Shown piece after piece: positions 1-8,465 of a stretch of 64,000 nt of DNA. Origin of the DNA: Pseudonocardia sediminis (GTDB lineage: Bacteria > Actinomycetota > Actinomycetes > Mycobacteriales > Pseudonocardiaceae); NCBI RefSeq assembly GCF_004217185.1, contig NZ_SHKL01000001.1, positions 2,788,001-2,852,000 on the forward strand, read 5' to 3'. The notes under the pieces were generated by a model that saw only the letters and a list, made by a program, of their open reading frames with translations, searched no databases and was not told where the DNA came from. A program made the translations under genes and the position numbers. Each line of letters opens with the position of its first letter. The first letter of the stretch is position 1.

Positions 1-1
1 C

Positions 2-331
2 CCGAGCGCGGCCACCGACGAGGACGTCGACGAGCAGGTCCGCTGGTTGGAGTCGCCGGGCGGCACCCACACGATCCTCGAGGTGTACCGGTCCAACGAC
101 CTCGACGGGGAGCAGAACGCACCCCAGTTCGAACACAAGCTGACCATCCCGGTCCTGGCCGTCGGCGGCGAGGCGTTCTTCGGCGACGAGGTCCGCCACC
201 AGATGGAGCCGGTCGCGCAGGACGTCCGCAGCGTCGTCATCGAGCGGTGTGGACACAACCCGTCCCTGGAGCGGCCCGACGAGCTGGCGCGGACCTACCT
301 GGAGTTCTTCGGGAAGCCGGCGGGGGCATGA
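2..331 (+). CDS. alpha/beta hydrolase, C-terminal part (5' end outside window)
   Basis: The frame is open from the window edge, so the gene is 5'-truncated here. The visible 109 residues hold the end of an alpha/beta-hydrolase fold: a strand reading IPVLAVGGE followed by a GDEVRHQM loop and the catalytic-His segment CGHNPSLERP, then the terminal helix. This matches the C-termini of the next two hydrolases closely, so the three look like paralogues in one operon. The stop overlaps the next start by 4 bases (ATGA). The nucleophile is not visible, so epoxide hydrolase versus esterase cannot be settled. Confidence 0.85.
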   Translation, partial: PSAATDEDVDEQVRWLESPGGTHTILEVYRSNDLDGEQNAPQFEHKLTIPVLAVGGEAFFGDEVRHQMEPVAQDVRSVVIERCGHNPSLERPDELARTYLEFFGKPAGA

Positions 332-1248
332 ACAACCTCGCGGAGATGACCGGCACCGCTCTGCTGGAGACCGGCGTCCGGATGCACTACTACGAGGCCG
401 GGGCCGGCGACGACGTCCTCGTGCTGCTGCACGGCTGGCCCGAGACCTCGTGGCAGTGGCGCCACGTCATCCCGCTCTTCGCGGACGCGGGCTACCACGT
501 CGTCGCGCCGGACTACCGCGGCGCGGGCAACACCTCCCGGCCGCGGCTGGATCTCGGCCGCGCCGTGGACCCGCGCGTGGAGGACCTGCCCAGCGGCGGC
601 TACACGAAGCGGGCAATGGCCGAGGACATCCACCAGCTGCTGCACGACCACCTGGGCCTGACCGCACCCGCCTTCGTGCTCGGTCACGACCTCGGTGGCC
701 AGCTCGCCACCGCGTACGCCCTGCGCTACCCGGGCGACACCCGGGCCATGGGCTACGGCGAGGCTCCGCTGCCGGGCACAGAGGTGCACGACCGCATGAA
801 GAACGACCCCACGCTGTTCCATTTCGCGTTCCACACGATCCTGGACCTGCCCGAGGCGCTGACCGCAGGGCGCGAGCGCTGGTACCTGCAGCACTTCTAC
901 GACAAGCTCGGCTTCCGTCCCACCGCGGTGGACACCGACCACTTCGCCACCGCCTACGCCGAACCGGGCGCCATGCGTGCCGGCTTCGACCTCTACCGCG
1001 CGTTCGAGCAGGACGCCGCAGACACCCGTGCTGCGCTCGCGGCTAACGGGAGGCTCACGATGCCGGTACTCGGCCTCTACGGGCAGGTCAGCCTGTTCAG
1101 CGCGGTCACCGAGGAGATGGGCCGCGAGGTCGCCGAGAACGTCACGGTCGAGTCCGTTCCCCGGTCGGGGCATTGGATCGCCGAGGAGAACCCCGAGGCG
1201 CTGGTCGAGATCGTCACCCGGTTCGACCGCGCCACGAAGGAGCAGTAG
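328..1248 (+). CDS. alpha/beta hydrolase, epoxide hydrolase-like
   Basis: The 306-residue protein starts at an ATG overlapping the upstream stop. It has the oxyanion motif HGWPETSWQWR, a nucleophile elbow GHDLGG in which the nucleophile is Asp rather than Ser, and a C-terminal catalytic His in SGHWIAEENP. An Asp nucleophile with an HGxP motif is typical of soluble epoxide hydrolases and haloalkane/haloacetate dehalogenases. Length fits the family. It lies between two related hydrolases and upstream of a dehydrogenase, suggesting stepwise breakdown of a xenobiotic or terpene-like substrate; the substrate is unknown. Confidence 0.85.
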   Translation: MNNLAEMTGTALLETGVRMHYYEAGAGDDVLVLLHGWPETSWQWRHVIPLFADAGYHVVAPDYRGAGNTSRPRLDLGRAVDPRVEDLPSGGYTKRAMAEDIHQLLHDHLGLTAPAFVLGHDLGGQLATAYALRYPGDTRAMGYGEAPLPGTEVHDRMKNDPTLFHFAFHTILDLPEALTAGRERWYLQHFYDKLGFRPTAVDTDHFATAYAEPGAMRAGFDLYRAFEQDAADTRAALAANGRLTMPVLGLYGQVSLFSAVTEEMGREVAENVTVESVPRSGHWIAEENPEALVEIVTRFDRATKEQ

Positions 1249-2133
1249 ATGCTGGAGATCACCGACCACACCGGCGCCGCTGTGAAGCACGGGCGCCGGA
1301 CCGTCAACGGGGTGCGACTGCACTACGTCACCGCGGGCTCCGGGCCTGCGCTCGTGCTGCTGCACGGCGTGCCGAAGACATGGTATTACTGGCACCGCGT
1401 CATCCCGCTGCTCAGCGAGCACTTCACCGTCGTCGCGCCGGACGTGCGCGGGTTCGGCGACTCCGAGCGGCCCGAGGGCGGCTACGACATGGGCACGATC
1501 GCCCAGGATGTCGGCGCGCTGCTCACCGAGCTGGGCCACGAGACGTTCGCCGTGGCGGGCGAGGACTGGGGCGCCGCGTTCGCCTACGCCGTCGCCGCCA
1601 CGTTCCCCGAGCGCGTCACGAAGCTGTCCTACGGCGAGATGCTGCTGCCCGGTTTCGGGCTGGAGGACTGGTCGGCGCTCACCGCCGACAACGTGCGGTC
1701 CAGCCACTTCCTGTGGCACGTCGGCTTCTTCCACGTCCCGGACTTCCCGGAGATGCTGATCAGCGGTCGGGAGGAGATCTTCTGGTCGACGTGGATGAAA
1801 AACGAGACCTACAACCCCGCCGCGATCACGCCGGACTGCGTGGCCGAGTGGACGCGTTGCTCGTCCGCGCCGGGCGGGCTGCGGGCGATCTTCGAGGTCT
1901 ACCGCGCCACGTTCACCAACATCGCGCTCGATGAGAAGTGGGGCCGGACCAAGCTGCCCATGCCGGTGCTCGCGGTGGCCAGTGAACTGTTCATCGGCGA
2001 GGAGACACGCCGGCAGATGGAGCGTGTGAGCGACGACGTGCGCTACGTCGAGATCGCCGAGTGCGGACACAGCATGGCGCTGGAGCAGCCGGCGGAGCTG
2101 GCCGGTGTCCTGCGTGAGTTCTTCGCTGCGTGA
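1249..2133 (+). CDS. alpha/beta hydrolase, epoxide hydrolase/dehalogenase-like
   Basis: The ATG directly abuts the preceding stop, so translation is probably coupled. The 294-residue product shows HGVPKTWYYWHRV (oxyanion hole), VAGEDWGAAFAY with an Asp nucleophile in GEDWG, and a catalytic His in CGHSMALEQP. The GEDWG elbow places it with epoxide hydrolase/dehalogenase-type enzymes rather than Ser esterases. It is the third related hydrolase in tandem, which suggests local duplication followed by divergence. The substrate is not predictable from sequence alone. Confidence 0.85.
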   Translation: MLEITDHTGAAVKHGRRTVNGVRLHYVTAGSGPALVLLHGVPKTWYYWHRVIPLLSEHFTVVAPDVRGFGDSERPEGGYDMGTIAQDVGALLTELGHETFAVAGEDWGAAFAYAVAATFPERVTKLSYGEMLLPGFGLEDWSALTADNVRSSHFLWHVGFFHVPDFPEMLISGREEIFWSTWMKNETYNPAAITPDCVAEWTRCSSAPGGLRAIFEVYRATFTNIALDEKWGRTKLPMPVLAVASELFIGEETRRQMERVSDDVRYVEIAECGHSMALEQPAELAGVLREFFAA

Positions 2134-2154
2134 GAGAAGACGGAAGGAACTGAC

Positions 2155-2967
2155 ATGGGCCGCATGGACGGCAAGGTCGCGGTGATCACCGGCGGCGGAC
2201 GCGGGCAGGGCCGCTCGCACGCGGTCACGCTCGCGAGCGAGGGCGCCGACGTCGTCATCCTCGACGCGCCGGGCGGCATCGCCACCATCGACTACGCGAT
2301 GAGCACCGCCGACGACATGGCCGAGACCGTGGCGCTGGTGGAGAAGCACGACCGGCGCTGCCTGGCGATCGAGGCCGACATCCGCGACACCGCGGCGGTC
2401 CAGCACGCCGCCGACGTCACGATGGCCGAGTTCGGCCGCGTCGACGCGCTGGTGTCCAACGCCGGCGTCATGGGCGCCGCGGACAGCACGTGGCAGCTCA
2501 GCGACGAGCAGTGGCAGGACATGCTCGACATCAACGTCACGGGTGGCTGGAAGGTCTGCCGGGCGTTCATCCCGCACATGATCTCCGGGAAGCGCGGCGG
2601 GGCGATCACGCTCACCGGCTCCACCGGCGGCCTGCGCTCGGTGGCCGGCTGCACCCACTACAACGTGGCCAAGCACGGGCTGATCGCGCTGATGCGCACG
2701 CTGGCGTGGGAGCTGGCGCCGGAGATGATCCGGGTCAACGTCGTGCACCCCACCGGCGTGAACACCGAGATGTCCAACAACCAGTGGTTCGTAGACTGGA
2801 TGGGCACCCACGAGCGGCTCACCGGCCCGATGCGCGGCAACCTGATGCCCGTCGACGTGGTAGAGCCCGAGGACGTGTCGAGGATGATCGCGTTCCTGGT
2901 CAGCGACGACGCCCGCTACGTCACCGGTACCGAGGTGCGGGTGGACGCCGGCTTCATGCTGAAGTAG
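2155..2967 (+). CDS. SDR family oxidoreductase, probably mycofactocin-coupled
   Basis: A 270-residue Rossmann protein: cofactor motif TGGGRGQGRSHA near residue 12, NAG motif SNAGVMG, catalytic Ser in TGSTGG and YNVAKHG (YxxxK). The GRGQGRSHAV start, the long insertion after strand 2 (about residues 40-65) and the HPTGVNTEM segment are typical of the actinobacterial carveol-dehydrogenase-like subfamily known to hold NAD(H) tightly and to be re-oxidised through mycofactocin. It follows the hydrolases by 21 bp with an AGGAA-type ribosome site and probably oxidises the alcohol or diol they release. Subfamily placement is from motif memory, not a search. Confidence 0.75.
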   Translation: MGRMDGKVAVITGGGRGQGRSHAVTLASEGADVVILDAPGGIATIDYAMSTADDMAETVALVEKHDRRCLAIEADIRDTAAVQHAADVTMAEFGRVDALVSNAGVMGAADSTWQLSDEQWQDMLDINVTGGWKVCRAFIPHMISGKRGGAITLTGSTGGLRSVAGCTHYNVAKHGLIALMRTLAWELAPEMIRVNVVHPTGVNTEMSNNQWFVDWMGTHERLTGPMRGNLMPVDVVEPEDVSRMIAFLVSDDARYVTGTEVRVDAGFMLK

Positions 2968-3120
2968 GCCCTCCTCCGACGTCGCGGTGCTCCGGGGGCC
3001 GGCGTTGCCGTCGTCGAGGCGATGCAGGCCGTGCGGCGTGTCGGCCGGACAGGGATGCGGCCACCGCTTGGCTTGCCGAGCGCGCAGCATCCATGACCGT
3101 TGTTGCAGTGCGTCGCGGGG

Positions 3121-3687
3121 TCAGCCGCGCGTGTCGCGCTCGGTCCGTTCTCGACGGAGCCGATCGAGGTCGTCGTCGGCGAGCGCGGTCCAGAACCTCA
3201 GTGCGGCGTGCTCCATCTCCAGGCCCAGCTCGAGAGTGATCATGCGGGGCTCGGCCCATTCTTCGCGGCCGTGCCGGGTGACCATGTCCTCGTAGTCGGC
3301 GATCCGTTCCTCGTGTTGACGAATCTGCTCCCTGGCGAGCTTGCCGACATCGTCCGGGGAGCCGGCCTCGTTGAAGAACAGTTTCAGCTCGGCGACGTCG
3401 CGCATCTCGAAGTGCTCGGGTGTCGGCGACGCCAGCCACTCGCGCACCGCGGACCGCCCCTCGGTCGTGAGGGAGTACGTCTTGCGTCGCCGTCCGCGGT
3501 CCTCGGTGTCCAGGGCGAGCAGTCCGGCAGTAGCGAGCCGTTCCGGCTCGGAGTACAGCTGCGCGTGCGGGAAGTGCCAGAAGTAGCCGACGGACCGGCT
3601 CACCGCCCGCTTGAGGTCGTATGGCGTCGACGGTCCGCGTAACGCGATCATGCCCATGACCAGATAGGACGTCGTCGACAGTCGCAT
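3121..3687 (-). CDS. PadR family transcriptional regulator
   Basis: The 188-residue protein starts MRLSTTSYLVMGMIAL, the usual beginning of PadR winged-helix regulators, with a wing segment around RGRRRKTYSLTTEG and a C-terminal helical dimerisation arm rich in Arg/Glu (EEWAEPRMITLELGLEMEH). I chose the ATG at 3687 because GGAGGAG lies 5-11 bases upstream; the frame stays open further upstream but without domain similarity. It is convergent with the SDR gene. A palindromic region about 350 bp upstream (4039-4072) is a candidate target, possibly controlling the rightward cox remnant. Confidence 0.85.
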   Translation of the reverse strand: MRLSTTSYLVMGMIALRGPSTPYDLKRAVSRSVGYFWHFPHAQLYSEPERLATAGLLALDTEDRGRRRKTYSLTTEGRSAVREWLASPTPEHFEMRDVAELKLFFNEAGSPDDVGKLAREQIRQHEERIADYEDMVTRHGREEWAEPRMITLELGLEMEHAALRFWTALADDDLDRLRRERTERDTRG

Positions 3688-4038
3688 CCGGTCTCCTCCG
3701 TCATCCAGTCGGCGATCTACAACTCTAAGGCCGGATGGCACCGGCTTCCCGGCGGCGTGGCCACCGCTGCCCACAGCATTCTGTGCACCCCGGACATCGC
3801 GAGCAGGATTGCGCGGCCGGTCTGCAGCCGTGGCCATATCGCTCCTCCTTCTTTCGATGTCGTCGGTCTCCGTATGCCGGAAGTCCGTGGGTCGGGTGTC
3901 CTGCGACAACGGGATCGCGAATGGTCGTCGCGCATCCTCCGAGCGCGTCGTCGGCGGCGGCATTCCCCCCGGCGAACCGTCTCCTGAGCGCCGGGCGGCC
4001 GGCTGGCCGCCCGGGGGTGAGGGCGCCGGGCTTGCATC

Positions 4039-4072
4039 TCGTACAGTACGAACCGTATGGTCTGAAACAGAC
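4039..4072 (+). promoter_or_regulatory. Twin palindromes upstream of the cox remnant
   Basis: TCGTACAGTACGA (4039-4051) is a perfect 13-bp palindrome and GTCTGAAACAGAC (4060-4072) is a second one with 5-bp arms. They flank a TATGGT box that could be a -10 element, and an ATG follows at 4090. The arrangement resembles a repressor operator; the nearby PadR is a candidate binder. The rest of 3688-4089 shows no gene I can support. Confidence 0.45.
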
Positions 4073-4089
4073 TAGGACAAGGGGGTCCG

Positions 4090-4152
4090 ATGGACCTGGT
4101 GACGACTTTGCGGTGGGCAGCCGAGCGCCACCCAGACCGGCCCGGGCCGTGA
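4090..4152 (+). pseudogene. Truncated N-terminus, possibly acyl-CoA synthetase-like
   Basis: An ATG after GGGGGTCCG begins a 20-residue frame (MDLVTTLRWAAERHPDRPGP) that stops at 4152. The ERHPDRP pattern is typical of the first 20 residues of AMP-forming acyl-CoA or aryl-CoA ligases, but nothing of the remainder of such a protein follows. It appears to be the start of a gene whose body was deleted, joined to the tail of coxM. Confidence 0.4.
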
Positions 4153-4352
4153 CCCGGGACGTCACGTCGCTGCTCACCGAGCACGAGGGCGACCTGCGCC
4201 CGGCCACCGCGGCGCTCGCCGACGCCGTCGTCGACACCGGAGGGGACACGCACGGCTCCACCGGCTATCGACGCCGGCTGTTCGGCGTGCTCGCCGCCCG
4301 CGAGCTGTCCCGCGCGCTGCACCGCGCCCGGGACCGGAAAGAGGGTTCATGA
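4149..4352 (+). pseudogene. coxM/cutM FAD-subunit C-terminal remnant
   Basis: The frame encodes a C-terminal piece ending DTHGSTGYRRRLFGVLAAREL and a short basic tail. That HGSxxYRRxLxGVLxxR pattern is the conserved C-terminus of the medium FAD-binding subunit of CO-dehydrogenase/xanthine-dehydrogenase family enzymes. About 220 N-terminal residues of the FAD domain are absent. Its stop overlaps the start of the downstream iron-sulphur subunit (ATGA), the normal coxM-coxS linkage, which supports the assignment. A GTG at 4149 could restart translation, but a functional FAD subunit is not possible. Confidence 0.65.
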
Positions 4353-5590
4353 CCACAGTCGAGCCGAAGCGGACGGGTCCCGCGGAGCCACGGGCCCGAG
4401 TGGCCGCCGACGAGACCGCCGGGATCACGATGACGGTGAACGGCACCCAGACCACGGTCACCGTGCCGCCCCGAGCGCACCTCGGTGACGTGCTGCGTGA
4501 GCGGCTCGGTCTCACCGGCACCCACCTCGGCTGCGAGCACGGCGTCTGCGGCATGTGCACCGTCCTCGTCGACGGCGAAGCAGCCCGGGCCTGCCTGATG
4601 TTTGCGGTGCAGTGCGAGGGCTCGGAGATCGTGACCGTCGAGGGCCTGGGCACACCCGACGACCAGCACCCGCTGCAGCAGGCGTTCTCCGCCCATCACG
4701 GCCTGCAGTGCGGGTACTGCACCCCGGGGATGCTCATGAGCAGCTACGACCTGCTCGCGAGCACCCCGGACGTCGAGAGCGACGAGCTCCCCGAACACAT
4801 GTCCGGCGTGCTCTGCCGGTGCACCGGTTACCGCGGCATCCTCGCGGCCGTCGACGACGTGCGGCAGACCTATCCCGACGGTATCCCCGAGCCACGGGCG
4901 TGCGGCGCGCACACGCTGGTCGGGCGGGCCTCGGCGGGCGGGACCGGAACCGCCGCGGCCGAGGCGGACGTCCCGGAGGCGGCGCTCCCGCAGGAGGTGC
5001 GGCTCCCGTCCGGGCCGCCGTCGGCGGTCGTCGACGTGACCAGCCGGCTCCACTCACCTGTCGAACGGGTCTGGGCGGTGCTCGACGACTTCGACCTGCT
5101 CGCTCGCTGCCTGCCCGGGGCCCGGCTCACCGAGGTGCTCGACGGTGACCGGTACCGCGGCCGCGCCGTCGTCGCGCTCGGCCCGGTGAAGCTGTCCTTC
5201 GACGGCCTCGCGCAGGTCATCGAGCGCGACCCGAGTGAGCACCGGCTGCGATTCCACGCCCAGGGCGCCGACGCCGGCGGCAGCGCCACCCAGGCCGACG
5301 TCGTGCTGGGTGCCCAGCCCGAGCCGGGCGGCGGCACGGTTCTGACCGCACACGCCGACGTCCATCTCACCGGCCGGGTCGCGCAGTTCGGCCGGGCGTT
5401 GGCCGGGGACGTGTCACGCCGCATGTTCGAGCAGTTCGCGGCCAGCGTCGACGAGGCCGCGGAGACCGGCTCGGTCACCGAACCCGGCCGGGGTGCGCAG
5501 CTCCGCCTGGTGCTGGGGACCGTCCGGGACACCGTCCGCGTGCTCACCCGCCGTGGGCTCGCCGGCGCCCGCACCCTGTGGCGCCGATAG
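4349..5590 (+). CDS. CoxS-type [2Fe-2S] subunit fused to a CoxG (SRPBCC) domain
   Basis: The 413-residue protein has two parts. Residues about 25-180 are a CO/xanthine dehydrogenase small subunit with Cys62, 67, 70 and 82 for the plant-type cluster and Cys121, 124, 156 and 158 for the second cluster (CGYCTPGM and CRCTGYRG). Residues about 225-385 form a CoxG-type SRPBCC domain (SPVERVWAVLDDFDLLARCLPG). CoxG is normally a separate membrane-recruitment protein, so the fusion is unusual though known in the superfamily. No large molybdenum subunit follows and the FAD subunit upstream is truncated, so it is either an orphan or works with subunits encoded elsewhere. Confidence 0.85.
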   Translation: MTTVEPKRTGPAEPRARVAADETAGITMTVNGTQTTVTVPPRAHLGDVLRERLGLTGTHLGCEHGVCGMCTVLVDGEAARACLMFAVQCEGSEIVTVEGLGTPDDQHPLQQAFSAHHGLQCGYCTPGMLMSSYDLLASTPDVESDELPEHMSGVLCRCTGYRGILAAVDDVRQTYPDGIPEPRACGAHTLVGRASAGGTGTAAAEADVPEAALPQEVRLPSGPPSAVVDVTSRLHSPVERVWAVLDDFDLLARCLPGARLTEVLDGDRYRGRAVVALGPVKLSFDGLAQVIERDPSEHRLRFHAQGADAGGSATQADVVLGAQPEPGGGTVLTAHADVHLTGRVAQFGRALAGDVSRRMFEQFAASVDEAAETGSVTEPGRGAQLRLVLGTVRDTVRVLTRRGLAGARTLWRR

Positions 5591-5636
5591 CCGCCCGGCT
5601 CCCGAGCCCGGCAAGTGATCGCGAGGAGGCGACACG

Positions 5637-6947
5637 ATGACCGCACCCACCGACGAGCCCGCCGAGGGCTCCACTCCCATCGAGTTCATCGCGGGCCCGG
5701 AACCGCGGCCGCCCCGCCGGATCGAGCCGGGTCCGGGAATCCGGTCGGGGCTGCGCGACCTGCCCCGACGGCTGAACCCCGCGACGATCGGCGCCGGGGT
5801 GGTCGCGGCCGTGTTCGGCTGCACCGGCCCCGCGCTGATCGTGATCGACGGCGCCGCCGCGAACGGACTGGCCGGCGGGGTGATCTCGTCGTGGATCTTC
5901 GGGATCTACGTGTTCGGGGGATTGATCTCGCTGATCCTCGCGCTCCGCTACCGGATCCCGGTGGTCGGCGCGTACTCGATCCCGGGTGCGGTCCTGGTGG
6001 TCGGAGCGCTGGCGACGTTCCCGTTCTCCGCCGTCGTCGGGGCGTTCCTCGTCGCGGGACTCATCGTGCTCGTGCTCGGGTTGTCCGGGCTGATCGGCAC
6101 GGTGTCCCGATGGCTGCCGCAACCGATCGTGATGGCGATGATCGCCGGGGCGCTGATCCGGTTCGGTACCGGCGTGGTGACGGCGGCCGAGTCCGCGCCG
6201 TGGATCGTCGGGGCCGCGGTGGCCGGGTTCCTGCTGCTGTCGAGGTTCGTCCCGGCGGTACCCGGAGCGCTGGGCGCACTGCTGGCAGGGTTGCTCGCCG
6301 CCGCGTTGACGGATGGGTTCGCCGCGCAGTCCACCGCCGTGGACGGGTGGACGGCGCCGGTCCTCGTGGCCCCGACATTCGACGTCGGTGCGATCCTGGC
6401 CGTCGGGATCCCGCTGGCGGTTCTCGTGATCGCCGCGGAGAACGCGCAGGCCTACGGCGTGCTGCTCAGCCAGGGCTACCGCCCACCGATCAACGCGATG
6501 ACGGTCGCCAGCGGCGTCGGCGGGCTGCTGGCTCCGCTGACGGGCGGCCACAACGCCAACGTCGCCGGGCCCATGACAGCGATCTGCTCGGGCCCGCAGG
6601 CCGGGCCGGACCCCGACGCCCGGTACGCCGCGAGCGTCGTGAACGGGGTGCTGTTCGTCGCGTTCGGCGTGCTCGCCGGGTTCGCCGTCACCGCGGTCAC
6701 GGCACTGCCGACCGAGCTGGTGTCGGTCGTCGCGGGGCTCGCGATGATCGGTGTGCTGGTCTCGTCGTTCCGTGGCGCGTTCGGCGACGGCCGCTTCCGG
6801 ACCGGCGCGCTGACGGCGCTGGTGGTGGCGATGAGCGGGGTCGCGCCGCTGGGGGTCTCCAGCCCGTTCTGGGCGCTCGTCGCGGGCGTCGCGATCTCGG
6901 CGGTGCTCGAGCCGGGCGACTTCCGGGCCCGGGCCGAGGCCGTGTGA
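5637..6947 (+). CDS. benE: BenE-type benzoate/H+ symporter family transporter
   Basis: A 436-residue integral membrane protein with about 11-12 hydrophobic segments. The N-terminal RIEPGPGIRSGLRDL region, the conserved FGCTGPALIVIDGA first helix and GGHNANVAGPMTAI in the later half match the BenE/YdcO family. An AGGAGG site lies 5-9 bases before the ATG. It follows the coxS-coxG fusion by 46 bp, so the pair may be co-transcribed, which would fit uptake of an aromatic or N-heteroaromatic acid for a molybdenum hydroxylase. The exact substrate is not deducible. Confidence 0.85.
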   Translation: MTAPTDEPAEGSTPIEFIAGPEPRPPRRIEPGPGIRSGLRDLPRRLNPATIGAGVVAAVFGCTGPALIVIDGAAANGLAGGVISSWIFGIYVFGGLISLILALRYRIPVVGAYSIPGAVLVVGALATFPFSAVVGAFLVAGLIVLVLGLSGLIGTVSRWLPQPIVMAMIAGALIRFGTGVVTAAESAPWIVGAAVAGFLLLSRFVPAVPGALGALLAGLLAAALTDGFAAQSTAVDGWTAPVLVAPTFDVGAILAVGIPLAVLVIAAENAQAYGVLLSQGYRPPINAMTVASGVGGLLAPLTGGHNANVAGPMTAICSGPQAGPDPDARYAASVVNGVLFVAFGVLAGFAVTAVTALPTELVSVVAGLAMIGVLVSSFRGAFGDGRFRTGALTALVVAMSGVAPLGVSSPFWALVAGVAISAVLEPGDFRARAEAV

Positions 6948-7360
6948 GCGACCGGCGCCCATGCTGGACGCCCTTGTCCAGAGCAAGGGGCATGGCGTAG
7001 GCGGCGGGGCTGAGGTTTGAGGGCGGTCCTGACCGAGGTCTTCGAGTCGCGGGCCGGGCCTCGAGTCCGGCGGGGGAACTGTCTCGCTCCCGCCGACGGT
7101 CCGGCTCGGCAACGCAGCCCTCCGAGTCGCGTCGGCCTCGGGCACTCCGGCTGACGAGCAGTCCACTGGCGGTCCGCGCAGTCATCGGGACGCGACGAAC
7201 GGGGAGGTGATCGACCACCGATACCTGTTGCGCACTTCTCGTCTCCGTCGGCTCCGTCCGGTCCCGCTGCTTGCCCTTGGCAGCGGGACCGGCGCCCGAG
7301 CAAGTCCTGGCCACGGCGCCCAACGAACATCGCGGAGCGGCGCGTGTATGCCGTGGCCGA

Positions 7361-7389
7361 TTGACAACATCTACAGTGCGCGCTTGAAT
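7361..7389 (+). promoter_or_regulatory. Sigma70-like promoter upstream of merR
   Basis: TTGACA at 7361-7366 is a full -35 match; 17 bases later TTGAAT (7384-7389) matches four of six -10 positions. It lies in the 686-bp gap between benE and the MerR gene and points toward merR, giving a leader of about 240 bases that contains the hairpin at 7511-7552. No gene is convincing elsewhere in 6948-7633. Confidence 0.5.
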
Positions 7390-7510
7390 ATTGATTGCAC
7401 GTAGATGGAGATGTCGTTACGCGCCACACGGACGGCGCCTGATCGACCAGCTGTGGGAGGTGATCGCCTGGGAACCTCGTCGAACTGTGATCATCCACCA
7501 GCACAATGAT

Positions 7511-7552
7511 GCGGAGCGGGGCCCGGCCACACCTGACCGGGCCCCGCTCCGC
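7511..7552 (+). terminator. 16-bp hairpin in the merR leader
   Basis: GCGGAGCGGGGCCCGG (7511-7526) pairs perfectly with 7537-7552 around a 10-base loop. There is no T-tract, so it may be a rho-independent-like terminator of the GC-rich type, an attenuator in the merR leader, or a protein-binding palindrome. Confidence 0.5.
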
Positions 7553-7633
7553 ATGTCTGGTCTGCACCCTCGGAGCGTCGTCACGAGTAAGAAACCGAGC
7601 GGGCCCACCCCCGCCGAGCAGGAGCCAACCGCG

Positions 7634-7984
7634 ATGGGTGTGTCCCGTCTCGACGACCAGGACTACCCGTCGGTCACCATGGGCCAGGCCGCCGACGTGT
7701 TGGGAGTGCAGCCGGCGTTTCTGCGCAGCCTCGACGCCGCCGGCGTGCTCACCCCGCAGCGCTCCACCGGCGGACACCGCCGCTACTCACGCCGCCAGCT
7801 CGAGATCGCCACCCGGATACGGGAACTGTTCGACCAGGGGCTCACCCTCGACGCGGCCGCCCGCATTCTGACCCTGGAGGACCAGCTCGACGACGCCCAC
7901 GCCCGCATCGACGAACTCGAGCACCCCACTCCCGGCCACGATCCCCTCTCCGGGCCGCCACCGGACTCAGCGGCCTCGTCCTGA
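7634..7984 (+). CDS. MerR-family HTH protein
   Basis: The 116-residue product has a winged-helix MerR domain at residues about 13-80: YPSVTMGQAADVLGVQPAFL, then the wing GHRRYSRRQLE. It lacks the long dimerisation helix and metal-binding Cys of classical MerR sensors; a short acidic, Pro-rich tail follows. I chose the ATG at 7634 because AGGAG lies about 8 bases upstream and the HTH starts shortly after; the frame is open back to 7391. Short HTH proteins of this type are common stress regulators in actinobacteria. The DksA-like gene follows by 82 bp. Confidence 0.8.
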   Translation: MGVSRLDDQDYPSVTMGQAADVLGVQPAFLRSLDAAGVLTPQRSTGGHRRYSRRQLEIATRIRELFDQGLTLDAAARILTLEDQLDDAHARIDELEHPTPGHDPLSGPPPDSAASS

Positions 7985-8066
7985 TCACCTGCGCGCTGGT
8001 CCGTGGGTCCCGGGCACCCGAGCGCCGATCGCCCCGCACGAGTTCGAGCGGCGCCGCGTTCAGCTC

Positions 8067-8465
8067 ATGGGCGCGCTCGACCGGCTCGCCCGCGGGGTGT
8101 TCGCCCGCTGCGACACCTGCGGGACAGAGATCGACGACGAGCGATTGCGCATCGCACCCGAAGCCAGCCGCTGCCCGACACACCACAGCACCCCGTCGAC
8201 CAGGAACACACCCCCACCCGCGACAGGAGCAACATCGATGGCAACGAGCCCGAATCAGTCCCCCGAGTACCTCCGAGATCAGCCCGTCGACCAGCCCGTC
8301 GACGATGTAGCCGACCAGCAGACACCAGCCCACCCGCACGAGACGGCCGATCCGCACGAGATCCCCGCCGCACTGACCGAACGAGCATACGAGGCCAACC
8401 CTGCCGACGTGGCCGACCAGCAGCGGGTCGAACCCGATGAGGACGACGAGCACCCCCGCGGTTGA
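8067..8465 (+). CDS. DksA/TraR-type zinc-finger protein with acidic tail (start uncertain)
   Basis: The segment LARGVFARCDTCGTEIDDERL followed by CPTHH resembles the C-terminal zinc finger of DksA/TraR proteins (CxxC plus a second pair, here Cys and His). Open frame upstream of 8067 (EFERRRVQL) also reads like DksA coiled-coil sequence, but there is no start codon for it, so the N-terminal coiled coil seems lost. An internal ATG at 8238 has its own AGGAG and would give a 75-residue acidic, Pro/His/Asp-rich protein; the region may therefore be a DksA relic read through into a separate small gene. Confidence 0.5.
   Translation: MGALDRLARGVFARCDTCGTEIDDERLRIAPEASRCPTHHSTPSTRNTPPPATGATSMATSPNQSPEYLRDQPVDQPVDDVADQQTPAHPHETADPHEIPAALTERAYEANPADVADQQRVEPDEDDEHPRG

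Noticed and set aside
295..3090. 931-residue open frame on the minus strand
   Set aside because: It runs antisense through four well-supported genes, is His/Arg/Gly/Val-rich low-information sequence and has no domain; it is a by-product of high GC third positions.
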